The notes below the pieces were generated by a model. The model worked only from the letters and a program-made list of their open reading frames with translations. It had not been told where the DNA came from and did no database searches. A DNA stretch of 22,422 bases, taken from assembly GCA_002323895.1 (NCBI GenBank), contig DCQM01000225.1, forward strand, positions 39,444-61,865. The letters run 5' to 3'. Position 1 is the first letter of the stretch. Each line of letters opens with the position of its first letter. Shown piece after piece: positions 7,712-15,819 of the stretch. The DNA is from Akkermansiaceae bacterium UBA1518 (lineage in GTDB: Bacteria > Verrucomicrobiota > Verrucomicrobiia > Verrucomicrobiales > Akkermansiaceae). A program made the position numbers and the translations under genes.

Positions 7712-10138
7712 ATGAGTAACCTTCGACTCAAACTTCAGCGCAGTCTACTGTTCGGACTTCTGGTCTGCGGGGCACCTGCGCTTGCACAAAATCCGGTTCT
7801 TTCAAATGAGGCCGCAGCCCGATCCGCTGATGCGAGTGATGCTGGCTCACTTCTAGAGGAGGGCGATGATGCATATCTTGAAAATGACTACAAACTAGCC
7901 ATTGATAAGTATGCCGAGGCGCTCTCGAAGCTTCCGAAAGGGGCTAAGTCGATCGTTGGTATTCGAACGACTGCCGTTCAGCGATTTTCACAGGCTTCCT
8001 TAGTGCAAGCACAGGATTTGATGGAGAAGGGTGGCGTTAAGGAGGCACGAGCATTGGTTAAGGGTGCCCTCACTGTTGACCCAGACAATCCCCAACTTAA
8101 GTCGTTTTTGGCTAAGATGGACGACCCGATTCGCTATGAGTCAGCCTTGACTACCGAGCATAGCGAAAATGTATCGAGAGTTCAAAGTCTCCTCGAAAAG
8201 GGTCAGAGCTACTATAACTTGGGGCAGTTTGATAGGGCCTACATGACCTACGAAGACATTCTACGCATCGACCAATACAACAAGGCAGCTCGTCGTGGAA
8301 AAGAGATGGTGATCGTTGCGAAGTCAGGTTACGCGGAGGCGGCCCGAGATCAGGCACGGGCAGAGATGTTAGAAAAGGTGGATGCAAGTTGGGAGCAGAA
8401 GATTGCCTCCCAGTCTGGGGCTCCGATCGTCGGGGGTGATGATTTTGGAGCGATTGACCAGAGGGCAAATATCCAAGCCAAGTTAAACAGTATCAATGTT
8501 CCTGAGGTTCGCCTTAGCGGAGCAACCCTTGATGAAGCTGTCGATTTCTTGAGAGCCGTTTCCGTGCAGGCGGACACGATAACATTGGACGAAGCTCAAA
8601 AAGGAGTTCCCTTCCTGCTCCAGTTGGGCGACGAGTCCATGCCGGAGGTTCAAAAGATTCGTGCTTCGCGGATCAACCTGACCCTTCGTAATGTCTCCTT
8701 GGCTGAAGTTCTGAAGTTAGTTAACGAAGCTTCGGGCACAACTTTCCGGGTGGATGACTTTGCGGTAGTGATTAATGCCGCGGGATTTTCGGACCCTACT
8801 TTGGTTCGCCGGGAATTTCGAGTTTCCCCCGATTTTTTGACAAGCGGCGCGGTCGGCAAGGGCGAAGAAAATGAGGACCCTTTCGCCGCCAATGATCAAG
8901 AAGAGGGGCTGATTGCAAAAAAGATTTCAGCAAAAGAAAAGCTCCAAGACTTTGGGGTGAGTTTCCCGGACGGGGCTAGCGCTGCCTATAATTCGAACAC
9001 AAACATGTTAATCGTCCGGAATACGGTGACAAACATGCAGCTTATCGAGGCGATCGTTGCTGACCTAGCGAAAACCGAGCCCTTGATCGTGACGGTGCGG
9101 ACAACAATTGTAGACATCGGTCAAGATCAACTCGATGAACTTGATTTTGATTCGATGCTTGGCGAATTTAATGTTGGAGCCAATGGGATTCTTTCAGGAG
9201 GAACGACGGGAACGGGCTCTCCAATTGCCGACATGATAGGGGGGCGTCCAGTCACCTCAGGGAACCGGAGCGGGCAGCTTACCGGAACTACTGAAGGTTT
9301 GGATGCTTTGCTGAAGAGAGTGTCGCCACCGACTGCTTCAGGTGTATTATCAAATGATGGTTCCGGTGGAGGAAGCGCGGATATTCGTTTACCGTCCACC
9401 CCGGATAGCTCAGGGACGAGGGGGTCTGGAATTATTAGCCTGCGTGGGATTATCGATAATTCCGCTCACGAAATTTTAATGAGGGGGCTCTCCCAAAAGA
9501 AGGGTGTCGATATTATGGTTCGTCCGGAAGTTGTGACTCGATCTGGTCAGAACGCGATCGTTCAGTCCGTGATAGAATTTCCCTATCCCGAAGACTTTGA
9601 ACCTCCTGAGATTCCGAATCAGGTTTCGGGTGGAGGGATCGTTACTCCCGCCACGCCAACAAATTTTACGACTCGAAACCTGGGAGTTACTCTTGAGGTT
9701 CTTCCGCAGGTTGGCCCAGACCGTAAGATTATCGAAGTTTCGGTGAATCCGGTCGTTACTGACTTCGAAGGTTTCGTCAATTACGGGACCCCAATCGTTG
9801 GTTCGAGTAACACCGCAAGCATCAACTTTGTGAATCAGACTGTGGCAACCCGAAGCGTTTTCGGTGAGATCACTGCGAATGCGATTCTCAAGCCGCTCTT
9901 CAGAACAACACGCGGAAACACCAGTGTTCGGGTCGTAGACGGGCAGACTGTGGTCATGGGCGGACTTATCAAAGAAATTCGAAAAGAAATTCACGACAAA
10001 ATTCCAATTCTCGGTGAACTCCCCTTGGTCGGGAGGATTTTTCAGAGTAATGGGATTTCGGTTGAGAAGCGTGCTGTGATTATCTTTGTGAACGTCGAAT
10101 TGACCGATCCAGCAGGAAAACCCTACCGCGATCGTTAA
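7712..10138 (+). CDS. TPR-containing secretin, Amuc_1098-like type IV pilus/secretion outer-membrane channel
   Basis: An 808-residue outer-membrane secretin that should assemble as a ring-shaped pore. A signal peptide spans about 1-25 (cleavage after ALA). TPR-like helical repeats follow at about 42-80, 95-130 and 155-195, then a charged helix to about 230. Periplasmic N-domains come next: an STN-like domain at about 254-360 (VRLSGATLDEAVDFLRAVS) and a second at about 367-455, with REFRVSPDFL and the ring-forming pattern NTNMLIVRNT. The secretin core is at about 457-800, with VRPEVVTRSGQ, NLGVTLEVLPQVG, the hallmark VVDGQTVVMGGLI and the closing IPILGELPLVGRIFQ. N-terminal TPRs on a secretin recall Amuc_1098 of Akkermansia. 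None of the other pilus genes of that locus flanks it here. The next start overlaps its stop by one base (TAATG), so the AsmA-like partner is probably co-translated. A Gly/Ser-rich low-complexity loop lies at about 485-570. Confidence 0.92.
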   Translation: MSNLRLKLQRSLLFGLLVCGAPALAQNPVLSNEAAARSADASDAGSLLEEGDDAYLENDYKLAIDKYAEALSKLPKGAKSIVGIRTTAVQRFSQASLVQAQDLMEKGGVKEARALVKGALTVDPDNPQLKSFLAKMDDPIRYESALTTEHSENVSRVQSLLEKGQSYYNLGQFDRAYMTYEDILRIDQYNKAARRGKEMVIVAKSGYAEAARDQARAEMLEKVDASWEQKIASQSGAPIVGGDDFGAIDQRANIQAKLNSINVPEVRLSGATLDEAVDFLRAVSVQADTITLDEAQKGVPFLLQLGDESMPEVQKIRASRINLTLRNVSLAEVLKLVNEASGTTFRVDDFAVVINAAGFSDPTLVRREFRVSPDFLTSGAVGKGEENEDPFAANDQEEGLIAKKISAKEKLQDFGVSFPDGASAAYNSNTNMLIVRNTVTNMQLIEAIVADLAKTEPLIVTVRTTIVDIGQDQLDELDFDSMLGEFNVGANGILSGGTTGTGSPIADMIGGRPVTSGNRSGQLTGTTEGLDALLKRVSPPTASGVLSNDGSGGGSADIRLPSTPDSSGTRGSGIISLRGIIDNSAHEILMRGLSQKKGVDIMVRPEVVTRSGQNAIVQSVIEFPYPEDFEPPEIPNQVSGGGIVTPATPTNFTTRNLGVTLEVLPQVGPDRKIIEVSVNPVVTDFEGFVNYGTPIVGSSNTASINFVNQTVATRSVFGEITANAILKPLFRTTRGNTSVRVVDGQTVVMGGLIKEIRKEIHDKIPILGELPLVGRIFQSNGISVEKRAVIIFVNVELTDPAGKPYRDR

Positions 10139-11769
10139 TGAGCACGAACATCCCCCCTCGTTCTAGCCAAGGAGAGAATAAGTTAGATTCTGATCCGCTG
10201 GGTCCAGAGAAAGAGCAATACTCGCTCGATGAAATGATGAAGGCGCTTCGCGATAAGGAGCGTGCAAAGGAGGCTAAAGGTGAGGTGGTGACCCGCTCTG
10301 ATGGCACAATTGCTCGGAAAGTGAAGCGTCGGCGACGTCGCTCGGAGCAAGCAAGCGAGAATCACCCCGAGCGTGAGAAGAAGCGACTCCTCGTGAAGGT
10401 TGTTATTGGGGCTTCTCTCATCCTTGTTTTATTCCTTACCGTTTTGTTTTTGATCTTGATGCAAAATAGTAAAGGTCATCGTGACAAACTTGCAGAGAGA
10501 GCTTCTGAGTGGAGTGGCGCTGAGGTTGAGTTCAAGGGATTGAAACGAATGCCGTTTTCTGTCTCTATGAAGGAGGCCGACTTCACTTGGGATCAGAATA
10601 ACTTTGTTCGGAATTTGTCCCTAAATGATATCGAAGGGCATGTCCGCTTCTTGAATTATTTGGGAGTCCGGCCTAGCGGGTTGCAGATAGGGGGGAGTAA
10701 GGGGCAGTTGAGGCTCGCTATGCCTTCGGCTGCCGGAGATGAGAGCGATCCTCTGGATGAAGAGGATTTCCCATTCGATTTTGACGAATATTACTGTAAT
10801 TCGCTCGATGTTTTTTTTGGATCAGATGCTCCGATTGGGTTTAGGGATATAGATGCTATTTTTTCCTACGCCGGGGATGGGGGTTACCAGGTGACTCTTG
10901 ATGAAGGAACTTTTCGGGCTGACGGCTGGGAGGATTTCCCGGTTTCCAAAGGGGTGATGCGTTTCAAAGATGGTGTCTTGAGCTTAAAGGCTTTGTCGCT
11001 TAAGCATCCTTCAAAAAGTAGAGTTTCTCTGGCATCTGAACTAAAATTGAGTGGAGAGGTCTTGATGGAACCGGGGGAGGAATCGGAACTTGAAATTTCA
11101 ACAAATCAATTTCCGATGGAAGCTTTGATAGGAAAGCGGCTAGCGCGCTTTTTTAGTGGTTCGCTTGTCTCATCATCTGGCAAGGTTCAGTTTACGGTTG
11201 GGAACGATTACTTTGATGAGGTCGAAATTAAACTTGAAGCAAGCACCGCTAAAATAAAGCGACTGCCATTTTTGTTGAACCTCCATTCCTTATTTCCAAA
11301 TCATAATTTGGATCTTCTGGAATTCCACGAGGGTATTAATAGTTCGCAGATCACTGGAACGGTAAGAGTGAAACCGGAAGGTGTAGCATTGGAGAACTTG
11401 CAATGTTCTGAGAAAGGAAAGGTGTCCTTAAGTGGTAGCTTGCTTATTGCCAATGATGGGAGAATTAGAGGGCGTTTTGAAATTTCTATAAATCGTTTCT
11501 ATCTTTCTAGTCAGGTTCGCTTCAAGTCCAGCCCCCATCTAGTAGGTTCGGATACAACCGGGCGTGTTACTTTTAGCTTTGACGTCGGTGGCACAGTTGA
11601 CCGGCCCACCGATACCTTTCTTCAGGTGATTGGTGTGGATTCTAAGATTCTTGAGGTCGACGATCCAGATAATGGATCGAAGGATAAGATCTGGGAAAAT
11701 CTCCTAAATCCCCTCGAAGAAAAAGCTCCCTTAAATCCAGATGTTTTAAAACCACTTAACGTCGAATAG
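10138..11769 (+). CDS. single-pass membrane protein with AsmA-like periplasmic region
   Basis: A 543-residue protein in three parts. The cytoplasmic N-terminus (1-83) is highly charged and probably disordered, with a predicted helix YSLDEMMKALRDKERAKEA (28-46) and an Arg-rich patch KVKRRRRRS (61-69). One transmembrane helix spans about 84-109. The periplasmic part is beta-rich and resembles AsmA-type proteins: WSGAEVEFKGLKRMPF near 125-140, then repeated short strand pairs such as LKLSGEV, GTVRVKPEGV and VTFSFDVGGTVDRPTD near the end. An acidic stretch sits at about 201-217. AsmA-like proteins act in lipid transport and outer-membrane homeostasis. Here the one-base overlap with the secretin stop suggests a partner or assembly factor for that channel. 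Both the family and the role are inferences from sequence pattern and context. Confidence 0.7.
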   Translation: MSTNIPPRSSQGENKLDSDPLGPEKEQYSLDEMMKALRDKERAKEAKGEVVTRSDGTIARKVKRRRRRSEQASENHPEREKKRLLVKVVIGASLILVLFLTVLFLILMQNSKGHRDKLAERASEWSGAEVEFKGLKRMPFSVSMKEADFTWDQNNFVRNLSLNDIEGHVRFLNYLGVRPSGLQIGGSKGQLRLAMPSAAGDESDPLDEEDFPFDFDEYYCNSLDVFFGSDAPIGFRDIDAIFSYAGDGGYQVTLDEGTFRADGWEDFPVSKGVMRFKDGVLSLKALSLKHPSKSRVSLASELKLSGEVLMEPGEESELEISTNQFPMEALIGKRLARFFSGSLVSSSGKVQFTVGNDYFDEVEIKLEASTAKIKRLPFLLNLHSLFPNHNLDLLEFHEGINSSQITGTVRVKPEGVALENLQCSEKGKVSLSGSLLIANDGRIRGRFEISINRFYLSSQVRFKSSPHLVGSDTTGRVTFSFDVGGTVDRPTDTFLQVIGVDSKILEVDDPDNGSKDKIWENLLNPLEEKAPLNPDVLKPLNVE

Positions 11770-11798
11770 GTTAGTTTTTTCTTCTTGGATTTGCCTTT

Positions 11799-11814
11799 CG
11801 CAGTTAATACTGCG
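11799..11814. promoter_or_regulatory. palindrome copy 2 (perfect), upstream of AAA+ gene
   Basis: CGCAGTTAATACTGCG: a perfect 6-bp dyad (CGCAGT and ACTGCG) around TAAT, ending seven bases before the AAA+ start codon at 11822. Its TAATAC looks like a -10 box. If so, transcription would begin only about five bases before the ATG, giving a nearly leaderless mRNA, and a dimeric regulator bound here would block it. It shares 15 of 16 bases with the copy at 7473-7488. Confidence 0.45.
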
Positions 11815-11821
11815 CGCTGAG

Positions 11822-13363
11822 ATGAACAATCCTTTCACTTCTAACTTTGAATCGTTTGAGGGTCCGATGAGTCCGTTGGTCAAAAATTTGCATGGTGACA
11901 AGTTTGACCAATTGAAAGGGCTAATAAGTGGCGAAGAGGGTGTTCTTGTTTCTCTTCGTGCTCCCCGGGCAGGATATGGGAAAACTATGCTTCTTTCCCG
12001 ACTGCGCGAAGAAATGCAGGATGTTTCTGTGATGGTTCCCATCGATCTTTCAGCCGATTCGAGAATCAATGAGAAAGATATTTTGGTTCGGCTTATCGAT
12101 CAGTTTACTTCTGTGCTGCCGGGTAAAAGAAATCTTACCAGATTAGATTTTAGTATGCGCCGTATTTTGGCAAATGCCTTGATCCCGTTGGTGGAATCAG
12201 GCGAGGTTCCAAGCCCAAATCGAACAGAGTCACTGCGAAGTCTTCGTGAAAGCCCAGAGCAAGTTTTTGATTTTCATAAGGACTCAGCGGCTGTTGCACA
12301 GTGGGTCCGGAATCAATTCCCTGCTCTCTCGCCCCGATTTGTATCGGTTATTGGTCAGAGGTGTGGGGGGGTGACAAGTGATCTGTCACAATGGTTTTCT
12401 GTCTTGTCACAGTTCGCTATGGCGCCCATTGAGGAGCGGAATAGAAATCAGGATTTGCTGAATGAAATTGATAGGGAAAGAGGTCAATTGAAGGATGGAG
12501 TCAGCTGCCATGGAGTGCTTACCTCTTTTCTGAAATTAATGACAATAACCGAGAATATCGTTCTGGTTGTTGATGAGATGGATGGGTTGTTTTGCGATAG
12601 TGAAGCAGCGCTTCGTGTTGCAAATACGCTTATTGGTCTTAGGCAGGCAGCACCTCGTATTAAGGTTATTTTTTCAGTGAATGACGATGTTTGGGAATCT
12701 ACTTTTTCCCGCAGGATTCCACTTGGTATGCAGGATCGTTTTGAAGATTCGGTAATTCGATTGCAGCCGCTTGATGAGGGGAATGTGTCGGAGCTCTTGC
12801 GGGTTCGTCATGCTGATGGCGTAAAGGACCTTCGTCAAAAGCTCGACTTAAATGATGGGGATTTATATCCGAGAGCTATTTTGCGAGCCGCCCGCGATGT
12901 CATAGACTCGCAGGCGACATCAAATAAACTTGTAGCAGAACAGCGAGAGGTGCTCGATGGGAACTTACGGCAAACCAAGGATATTGGTTTTGCTGAATTG
13001 TCATTGGAGAAGGTTGTGGAGACTGATTTGACGGAATCGGGAAGGCCTGACGTTCCATTTGCCAATCCGATTGTGAAGAATAAGTATCCTCCAAGACTTG
13101 TTCGAAGGGTTATGATTCCCCGTAAATATTTAGTACAGCGGATTCGGCAGGAAACTGATTCTGTTCGTTTCCCTCCCGCATCACCGTTGCATACTTCATT
13201 CGAAAGTCCTTTTCGGCTTGCTGATTCCTCCAAGTTTGGGGGAGGGGAGACTAGCGGAACCTCGGTTTCGCCCCCTGCTAATGAAGACAAAAATTCTTTA
13301 AAAGCTGGTTCCGATGACAGTGATAGTATTGATGAATTACTTCGTAAATTTCGCGAGAGGTAA
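11822..13363 (+). CDS. AAA+/ORC-like P-loop ATPase with disordered C-terminal tail
   Basis: A soluble 513-residue protein without signal peptide or membrane helix. The Walker A is PRAGYGKT (48-55), with proline where Gly or Ala is usual at the first position. A long helical insert (about 100-235) precedes Walker B, NIVLVVDEMDGLF (245-257; Asp251, Glu252). A sensor-1-like VIFSVND (282-288, Asn287) and a possible arginine finger in MQDRFED (Arg306) follow. The helical segment DLYPRAILRAARDVID (347-362) resembles the lid domain of Cdc6/ORC- and ExeA-like ATPases. The last roughly 100 residues are polar and probably disordered, ending in an amphipathic, charged DSIDELLRKFRER. It follows the AsmA-like gene by 52 bases and has its own palindrome. 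ExeA/GspA-type AAA+ proteins assist secretin assembly, which makes a similar role here attractive, but this protein lacks their membrane and peptidoglycan-binding parts. ATPase call firm, role speculative. Confidence 0.8.
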   Translation: MNNPFTSNFESFEGPMSPLVKNLHGDKFDQLKGLISGEEGVLVSLRAPRAGYGKTMLLSRLREEMQDVSVMVPIDLSADSRINEKDILVRLIDQFTSVLPGKRNLTRLDFSMRRILANALIPLVESGEVPSPNRTESLRSLRESPEQVFDFHKDSAAVAQWVRNQFPALSPRFVSVIGQRCGGVTSDLSQWFSVLSQFAMAPIEERNRNQDLLNEIDRERGQLKDGVSCHGVLTSFLKLMTITENIVLVVDEMDGLFCDSEAALRVANTLIGLRQAAPRIKVIFSVNDDVWESTFSRRIPLGMQDRFEDSVIRLQPLDEGNVSELLRVRHADGVKDLRQKLDLNDGDLYPRAILRAARDVIDSQATSNKLVAEQREVLDGNLRQTKDIGFAELSLEKVVETDLTESGRPDVPFANPIVKNKYPPRLVRRVMIPRKYLVQRIRQETDSVRFPPASPLHTSFESPFRLADSSKFGGGETSGTSVSPPANEDKNSLKAGSDDSDSIDELLRKFRER

Positions 13364-13378
13364 GATGTTGATGACATC
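13364..13378. other. small hairpin between convergent genes
   Basis: GATGT and ACATC form a 5-bp stem around TGATG in the 17-base gap between the AAA+ gene and lipB. An alternative pairing is TTGATG/CATCAA (13368-13380). There is no T-run, so termination is possible but weak. Confidence 0.3.
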
Positions 13379-13380
13379 AA

Positions 13381-14007
13381 TTAGTGGAAAACCCTCTGGA
13401 GGGACTCGGTCATGAGTTTTTTAATTTCATCCATTGAAATAGGCCGATCTAGTTCACTTTCGATACAGGTCATGGCAACGCCATCAATGCCGCAAGGGGT
13501 GATCATCTGAAATGGCGCGAGTGATATTTTTTGGACGTTTAAGGCAAGCCCATGAAGGGTGATCCATGAGCGGACACCGACTCCCAGCGAAGCGATTTTT
13601 CGATCTTCTACCCAGACTCCGGTTTGCCCTTCTCTCCGAACCGCGGGGATTCCAAGAATTTCGAGAGAGATTATTATGGCCTCTTCCAGGTTTCTAAGAT
13701 GAAGGTGAAGATCCTTTATACGTTGGGTGAGATCGAGAATTGCATAGCTAACAAGCTGGCCGGGGCCATGGAAAGTTCCTTGTCCACCACGGTTGATCTC
13801 AACGACTTGATGCGGGAGATGGTTGTGGACTCTCAGGCTAGATTTGTCACGAGTCCGGCCGATTGTGTAAACTGGAGCATGCTCGAGGAAAAGAATGGTG
13901 TCCCCAATTTTTTGATCTCGGCGACGTTGCACAAGGTCTTCTTGAAGAACCCAAACCTCTTGAAAATCTAAATCAGCTCCAAGATCTTGAAACGTGAGAG
14001 GATTCAT
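13381..14007 (-). CDS. lipB: lipoyl(octanoyl) transferase
   Basis: LipB moves octanoyl groups from octanoyl-ACP to lipoyl domains of pyruvate and 2-oxoglutarate dehydrogenases and the glycine cleavage H protein; LipA then adds sulfur. The family signature RGGQGTFHGPGQLVSY is present. So are the catalytic lysine motif KIASLGVGV and the catalytic cysteine motif ITPCGIDG, about where expected in a protein of about 208 residues. The longer reading to 14034 requires a TTG start. The ATG at 14007 overlaps the polX stop as ATGA, a standard arrangement for translational coupling, so I prefer it. It ends 17 bases from the convergent AAA+ gene. No lipA is nearby. Confidence 0.95.
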   Translation of the reverse strand: MNPLTFQDLGADLDFQEVWVLQEDLVQRRRDQKIGDTILFLEHAPVYTIGRTRDKSSLRVHNHLPHQVVEINRGGQGTFHGPGQLVSYAILDLTQRIKDLHLHLRNLEEAIIISLEILGIPAVRREGQTGVWVEDRKIASLGVGVRSWITLHGLALNVQKISLAPFQMITPCGIDGVAMTCIESELDRPISMDEIKKLMTESLQRVFH

Positions 14008-15737
14008 CGCATTGATTTGGGCAATTTCAACCAAGCTTGGATTTCGGTAAGTGACCGGCAGTTCAAAACATCTTTCCGGCGCAGCCAGCCTTTACGAGCA
14101 AGTCTCACGCCATAGGATAAGAATTGTAGTTGTCCGATTGAATGGGCATCGGGATTGATCGAGGTTAGGACGTTTTTGTCACGGGCGCGATGCCACCAAC
14201 GCCAGTCCATATCGAGGCGCCATGGATTACAGTTGAGTTCGATAATTGTTTTTGTCTCAGCTGCGCAGTCGATGATTTTCTCTATGTTGACGGAATAAGG
14301 ATCACGCTTAAGTAGAAGACGTCCCGTGACATGACCGAGCATCGTGACATGCTCATTCTCCATTGCCCGAATTAAACGGCTGGTCATTTCTTTTTCGGGG
14401 AGATTAAAAACGTTGTGGATGGAGGCGACGCAGTAATCGAGTTTGGCGAGTAAATCATCATGGAAGTCCAGTGAACCATCTTTGAGGATATCAACCTCCG
14501 AACCAGCAAGGAGAGCAAAGTCTTCGAAGTTGGTGTTGATTGTTCTAATTTCTTCGATCTGTTGGATAAGCCGTTTTTCGTTAAGTCCGTTGGCTTGGAA
14601 GGATGACTTGGAGTGGTCGGCGATCCCTAAATATTGAAGGCCATGGTCTTGCGCGGCAGTGGCCATTTCCTTAAGAGTGTTTTTTCCGTCGGAAGCAATA
14701 GTGTGGTTATGAAAGGTTCCCCGGAGTTGGCTGAGTTTGATAAGGTCTGGGAGATTTGCGTCGCACGCAGCTTCAATTTCGCCGCGATTTTCCCTGAGCT
14801 CTGGTGCGATCCAATCGAGGTCTAGAGCTTGGTAGATATCAAATTCCTCATTAACTTTAGGGATCTTCCCTTCGCCAGTGAAGTCATATTCATTGAGAGA
14901 TAAGCCCTTTTTCAACGCTAGTGAACGAAGGGCGACATTGTGCTCTTTGCTGCCGGTGAAATACTGGAGAGCGAAAGGAAAATGATCATTGCTGACAGCG
15001 CGGAGATCACATTGAAGCCCGTTGTCTAGACGAACCGATGCCTTGGTGTCTCCTTGAGCAATGACTTCGCGAACTTCAGGTAAGTCAGTGAAGAATTTAG
15101 TGAGCTCAGCAGGTTCTTTAGTCGCAACTAGGAAGTCGAGGTCGTGGAGAGTTTCTTTGGCACGACGGTAGGAGCCAGCAATGGCGGAGCGACTGACCTT
15201 TGGGTGCTCACGAAGGCGTTCGAGTAAAGTCTCTGCAAGAGGTGCCACTTCGCCAAGTCGAAAGCGGTTGGCAAATTTTGCTCGGTTTTCGATAGCGCTG
15301 AGGATTTTTTCCACAGTTTTGGATCCGAAGCCTGAAAGACTAGCGATTTCCGATCCTTGGCAAGCTTCCTTGAGTTGGGTAATCGAAGATATTCCGAGTT
15401 CGTCATAAAGGGCTTTAATTTTTTTTGGACCGAGTCCCTGGAGTTCAAAAAGCTCAAAAAGGGTTGGAGGAAATTCAGCACGGAGATTCTCGAAGTATTC
15501 CAGTTTTCCGGTCGACGCTAACTCATGCAGTTTTTGTTGAAGGGCATCACCGATTCCTTTGATTCCTTTGAGCTCGTTTTCAGCAGCGCGTTCAATGATG
15601 TCCCCATCAAAGTTTTGTATTACTTCGGCACCATTTCGATAAGCCCTTGTCTTGAATGGATTTTCGCCTTTGAGCTCCAGCAAGAGGGCAATTTCCTCAA
15701 GTGTGTTTACTAGTAATTCTCGGGTGACGTCCGGCAT
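14004..15737 (-). CDS. polX: DNA polymerase/3'-5' exonuclease PolX
   Basis: A family-X DNA polymerase for gap-filling in base-excision repair, 577 residues, the usual size for bacterial PolX. Helix-hairpin-helix DNA-binding motifs appear at about 58-66 (GIKGIGDAL), 100-106 (QGLGPKK) and 135-141 (SGFGSKT). The nucleotidyltransferase site has GSYRRAKETLHDLDFLV, with Asp199 and Asp201, and the third carboxylate Asp244 in LQCDLRA. The FTGSKEHNVALRSLA region follows. The C-terminal PHP domain begins with TFHNHTIASDG (341-351), continues through GIADHS, GSEVDI, SIHNVF and GHVTGR, and ends with NPDAHS (528-533), supplying the metal ligands for 3'-5' exonuclease activity. All expected residues appear intact. 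It is translationally coupled to lipB downstream, though I know of no functional link. It diverges from the TPR gene. Confidence 0.96.
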   Translation of the reverse strand: MPDVTRELLVNTLEEIALLLELKGENPFKTRAYRNGAEVIQNFDGDIIERAAENELKGIKGIGDALQQKLHELASTGKLEYFENLRAEFPPTLFELFELQGLGPKKIKALYDELGISSITQLKEACQGSEIASLSGFGSKTVEKILSAIENRAKFANRFRLGEVAPLAETLLERLREHPKVSRSAIAGSYRRAKETLHDLDFLVATKEPAELTKFFTDLPEVREVIAQGDTKASVRLDNGLQCDLRAVSNDHFPFALQYFTGSKEHNVALRSLALKKGLSLNEYDFTGEGKIPKVNEEFDIYQALDLDWIAPELRENRGEIEAACDANLPDLIKLSQLRGTFHNHTIASDGKNTLKEMATAAQDHGLQYLGIADHSKSSFQANGLNEKRLIQQIEEIRTINTNFEDFALLAGSEVDILKDGSLDFHDDLLAKLDYCVASIHNVFNLPEKEMTSRLIRAMENEHVTMLGHVTGRLLLKRDPYSVNIEKIIDCAAETKTIIELNCNPWRLDMDWRWWHRARDKNVLTSINPDAHSIGQLQFLSYGVRLARKGWLRRKDVLNCRSLTEIQAWLKLPKSMR

Positions 15738-15819
15738 CTTTGTTCAAGATGCTATGATGACAGTGATTTGCAAGACTAAGGCCTTCGCGAAGCGGGTTGA
15801 ATCTGCTACCCCTTCGCCC

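Noticed and set aside
9476..9994. 172-codon minus-strand frame inside the secretin gene
   Set aside because: It lies fully antisense to the conserved secretin core, and its translation shows no domain or plausible composition.
12835..13380. 181-codon minus-strand frame at the end of the AAA+ gene
   Set aside because: Antisense shadow of a gene with clear motifs; Ser-rich product without features.
13624..13971. 115-codon plus-strand frame across lipB
   Set aside because: Antisense to an intact LipB with all catalytic motifs.
13381..14034. Longer lipB from 14034
   Set aside because: Needs a TTG start and a 31-base overlap with polX; the ATG at 14007 gives a normal-length LipB with an ATGA overlap.
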